Shown: positions 60,331 to 64,000 of the stretch, piece after piece
Position numbering within the stretch: the first letter of the stretch is position 1
How the letters are laid out: each line of letters starts with the position of its first letter
Source: Alnus glutinosa
Taxonomy: Eukaryota > Streptophyta > Magnoliopsida > Fagales > Betulaceae
Length of the DNA: 64,000 bases
Assembly (NCBI RefSeq): GCF_958979055.1
Contig: NC_084888.1
Location: forward strand, 35,087,804-35,151,803
Reading direction: 5' to 3'
The notes under the pieces: generated by a model
Databases searched by the model: none
What the model was told of the DNA's origin: nothing
The model's input: the letters and a program-made list of their open reading frames with translations, nothing else
Translations under genes and position numbers: made by a program

Positions 60331-62076
60331 TTTGTGTTCTTACAAATGTATCTAACGATGTATATAATTTCATATTATTTAACGTTTTTAATAGATGTGT
60401 CAACATTGACTTCGTATATACGGTTAAATCACAGATTTTAAATCTTAACTATGAAATTGATCAGAGCATCCTAACTTGCCGAAAATGTGAATTAAATTAC
60501 GTCATTGAAAGAACTAAGAAAATGCATAGTGATCAATCTGAATCCTGATGCATTTCTTTCTAAAGACAGAATTTTTTTTATTTTTTATTTTCAATCATTT
60601 CATATTTTTTTTCCTCTGTTCCCGTGGACGAAGCAAAGCAGCTTTAACAATTTAAAATCACAACTTTAATTCCAAGGAGCAATTTTGATAATTTTTATAA
60701 GGAACAAAAAAGCAATTTCAAAACATTATCTTATTTACGCGTGTCAGCAGCAGATTCTCTCTCTCTCTCTCTCTCTCTCTCGCACTCGCTGATGGTTGAC
60801 CAAAAGAAGAGGCAGTAAGGACTTTTGGTCTGAGCGACGGGAGACACAAAGCTTCTCTTATGCCGATCGACACGTGTGCAAAGCGACTGGAGCAGCGCAC
60901 ATCACATTCTAGAAAGGTCGGTCCCACGCCGATACCATGTGCACCATGTGATCATCACTATCTGTGTTCCTGAATCCTGATGCCTTTCGTTTTTTCCTCT
61001 GTCTCTTCTTTATATATATATATATATTTTACGAGAAAAAATTACTTATCCTTTTAATCCTTTTGAATTAACACCCATTTGTATTTAACTCAAGGGTATA
61101 TTTGACCTGGCCTCCTTCTACAATCATTTAATTTGGAAAAAAAAAATCCCTCATTAACTGCTAGCATTAAAAGTAACGAAAAAAATTAAAGAGTAAAAAA
61201 AAAATAGTATTGTTTCGGGGCTCTTCAACCCATCCTTTCTTCTTCTTCTTCTTTTTTGCATTCTTTTGTTTTTTATATGATATGGTATTTAAGTCAACTT
61301 AACACTTAAAATTGGAGCACTTTAGATATTGCATGTCACAACTTTGCATGTGAAGGTTACGTGCTATTTTTACGTCCATTTTAACACCAGCAACTTATAA
61401 CAAAACGATCTCTTCGTAACTCATTTGGTAGTTTAAAATAGTCATTTCAATAGGTGGGTTTGATTTTTCTATGACCTATTCTTATAGTCTTCATTTCTGT
61501 TTCTCATTTCTACTTTTATTTTTCTATCACCGTTCTCGTGTTAATTAATTTGGACCCCATCATGTTTCAATAGGTGGGTTTGATTTTGGTATTTATCAAA
61601 ATTAAAGTAATTAACCTGCCTTTTCCTTAACCCACAAAGAAAAGAAGGGGAAATTTTTTTTTCTCTCGATCTTCAGTAAATCATTTTATATATTCTGTGT
61701 TCTTTTTTTCTTTTTATTTGATCAAATTCTTGCTTATGTATGCATGGAAGAGGCATAGGACAAACTTGGGATGGAGAGAATATTATTGGCTTTGTTTCAC
61801 ATGCGCATTCGAGATGCATTAAATTTGACTTCTACGTACACCACTTGATATTTAATAAAAGAGTTAAAGTTGCACCCGTGCATATATTCTTTATATATAG
61901 AGTGTACTAGTTCTTTGTTCACCATGCAAAATTTGGGACCACCGTGGTAATTGGGTGTTAAAAAGGAAAAAATAACTTTAAAGGTTTCTACTTTACCATA
62001 TGTTTACTATTTACTATTCCCAAACATCAAAGGAAAACTCAAGGTTATCATATATTCATGTTCATTGTTAAAACTG
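60331..62076. other. Spacer, possibly decayed retroelement interior at its left edge
   Basis: A (CT)n run lies at about 60755-60781 and a (TA)n run at about 61013-61026. No reading frame resembles retroelement proteins. No gene is seen. Confidence 0.5.
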
Positions 62077-62520
62077 TAACACCATAATCTCGTAGTGAGA
62101 AAATAAATTACTTATATAGAGTGAGTGAATTATAAAAGTACTCATGGATATTAGTTTCATATTGATTTTTTATTTGTTAGGTGAGACTGAACTTTATAAG
62201 TCATTATAAGAAAGCTTTACATTGATTAGTCTTTTTCGAGTGATAGTCTAGATATGGTGAGCACTTTCTCTGAATAGTTACAAATTATATCAAAGCAATC
62301 TAGTTAGTAACACCATGTGGTACTCAAGCACTACAAGACGTGGCCCTAGCAATTAATGACGCCAGTAATTTAAAGGAAGAAGATTCTTCACTTCTACGTT
62401 AGGAAGATGAATAGCTTATATATAGTACATGGATTATATATAAAAGCACTAGTTATGAATATTAGTCTCACATTAGTTCCTTAATAGGTGATACTAGACT
62501 TTATAAGTAATAACACAAAT
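62077..62520. mobile_element. TRIM-like direct-repeat element
   Basis: Blocks at 62101-62211 and 62405-62512 are direct repeats (for example ATATTAGT(T/C)TCA(T/C)ATT and GACT(T)TATAAGT), about 302 bases apart. The first ends GTTACA at 62282 and is followed by AATTATATCAAAGC, which could be a decayed primer-binding site. No coding capacity. Confidence 0.4.
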
Positions 62521-62828
62521 GTCACTAATTTTTTCCAAAGATGCTAGAGATGAAGAGACCTTATATCTCCGTCCTCTCCTTTCTCCCCCGTTCATACCCT
62601 TCCTCCTTGATTCTCACCACCACCCTCTTCCCTTGCGCAACATGGCCTCCTCTCCCCCCCCCCCCCCCCCCCCACCTCCCAAACTGCCATCAACCTCCCC
62701 ACTCCTCACCTCTACATGTTTCTCTCACCCTTCCCCTCCTCCGATCTCAATCCTTCATGTTCTTGGTTGTGGTCGGGTCATTTTTCTAGTGGAGCTTCCT
62801 TTGTCGAAATCCTTAGTCCATATATGTC

Positions 62829-62962
62829 TTGTTTTACTCACCCATCACCTACTAACTTCTGCGAGCCTTTCACCCCATGGGAAACATTAGCAGCCTTGTT
62901 TAACTCGCCCATCACCCACTAACCTCCGCGAGCCTTTCACCCCATGGGTTTAAAACGCTGCC
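62829..62962. repeat. 67-bp tandem duplication
   Basis: Copies at 62829 and 62896 share CCCATCACC(T/C)ACTAAC and GCGAGCCTTTCACCCCATGG. A run of C lies upstream at about 62656-62673. Confidence 0.85.
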
Positions 62963-64000
62963 ATGTTCCTTAATTAAAACAATAAAACATCACAAAATAT
63001 AAAAACGGTATCTTTGTATTAATTTTGTAAAAAAGTGGAACCAGTCGAAATTTCGTCATAAATGAAAACCAACATCTGTCCTTACTTCCACGTGATTTTA
63101 TCCACCTCTGCCTCTAGCTCCATCTCCGACTCTAACTACTCTCGAAAACTGACTCACACGGTCATAAGAATGTCGAAGATAGGAATGCTAAATATGAGTA
63201 ATGTTATACGTCACTCTATTATTCATATATCAACCCTTATATGACATTGTTCCTTAACAAAAAAATAATAATAATAATTTTCCTGCACCAAATAGTTGGA
63301 GACCCACACAACATAAGATTTCATGCATAAAAATTGATTTTGAATTTTTTATTTTTTTTAAAAAAAAACTACACCACGTATGTTTTGAAAGTGATGTATA
63401 TTACGTACTCACCGAATATATGCACTGCCCTGGTCACAAAAGCGCAATAAATAAATAAATAAATACCAGATTTTGTTTAAAACAAATAAAAAAGTACATG
63501 CCCGGACAATTGTGTAGCCTAGCTGCCGTATCGGTTTTAATTTTTTAATTTTTAATTTTTAATTTTTTTTTAAGTTTATATGTTTATTTATTTAAGACTC
63601 GTTTAGGTGTACGATTTTTTAAAAAGTATTCAAAATTATGAATATCGAAAAAAAAATTATTTTTTAAAATTATGTTTGAATGATTTAAAAAATTTAAGAC
63701 TAAATTAAAAAAATAAAAATAAATACTAAATAGAATTTAAATTTTAAAAAACAGCATTTGAAAAACAAAAATACCCTATGGTGAAACACACAGCACAATG
63801 GCATTGGTCCGGGCCTCGATGGGTGAATCAGAGGATTGATCATTTTAGGATCTGATTCTGATGAGATGTTACAAATGTACCTTTGATCATTCCCTTCGCA
63901 GTTTTGGCAACCTACAGAGACTCAATCACTGTGCCTATATCCCATGATGAAACACAGCACAATGGCATTGGTCCGGACCTCCTCCTGTACGTACACGTCT
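62963..64000. other. Intergenic DNA at the window end, with a direct repeat
   Basis: CACAGCACAATGGCATTGGTCC occurs in shortened form at about 63790 and 63953, 163 bases apart, and the second copy runs close to the window edge. It may be the start of a longer duplication that continues outside. No gene is seen. Confidence 0.5.

Noticed and set aside
62519..62890. 123-codon Pro-rich frame
   Set aside because: It depends on a poly-C run and a 67-bp tandem duplication; no signal peptide, extensin motif or family similarity is convincing.

Overview
This is plant nuclear DNA from a eudicot, probably a woody species. The genes are rich in introns with GT-AG junctions, the spacers are AT-rich, and simple repeats and small decayed transposons are abundant. 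Seven genes can be supported, all in the first 41 kb.

Layout. Positions 70-2860 (+) hold the 3' part of a telomere-repeat-binding protein gene (TRP/TBP1 type). Positions 7388-9619 (+) hold an intronless-CDS GRAS transcription factor of the LISCL subfamily. Positions 13425-16671 (+) hold an FtsJ/RlmE-type rRNA 2'-O-methyltransferase in six exons. Positions 18724-21873 (-) hold FZR3/CCS52B, an APC/C activator, in ten exons. Positions 23314-28725 (-) hold ARP5, an INO80 chromatin-remodelling subunit, in twelve exons. Positions 32519-32737 (+) hold a small SIAMESE-RELATED (SMR) type CDK inhibitor. Positions 40246-40381 (-) hold a MIR172 hairpin, the most notable item because no protein-coding scan would show it. 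All three multi-exon genes with both ends present reconstruct to full length with consistent reading frames (231, 480 and 724 residues).

From about 41 to 64 kb I find no convincing gene. That stretch holds TRIM-like retroelements, hAT-like and other MITEs, a Copia-type LTR with a primer-binding site, local tandem duplications and long (TA)n and (CT)n runs. Several MITEs also lie just upstream of genes (methyltransferase, ARP5) or inside introns (FZR3).

How the genes relate. FZR3/CCS52B and the SMR gene both restrain mitotic CDK activity (destruction of cyclins versus inhibition of the kinase), and FZR3 carries AACGG mitotic-type promoter motifs. From memory, Arabidopsis keeps TBP1, an FtsJ methyltransferase and FZR3 side by side on one chromosome 5 segment, and TRP1, a LISCL GRAS gene and MIR172e close together on another. 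This window carries both sets in one row, which suggests it preserves an unfractionated ancestral order. That is inference and should be tested by synteny analysis.
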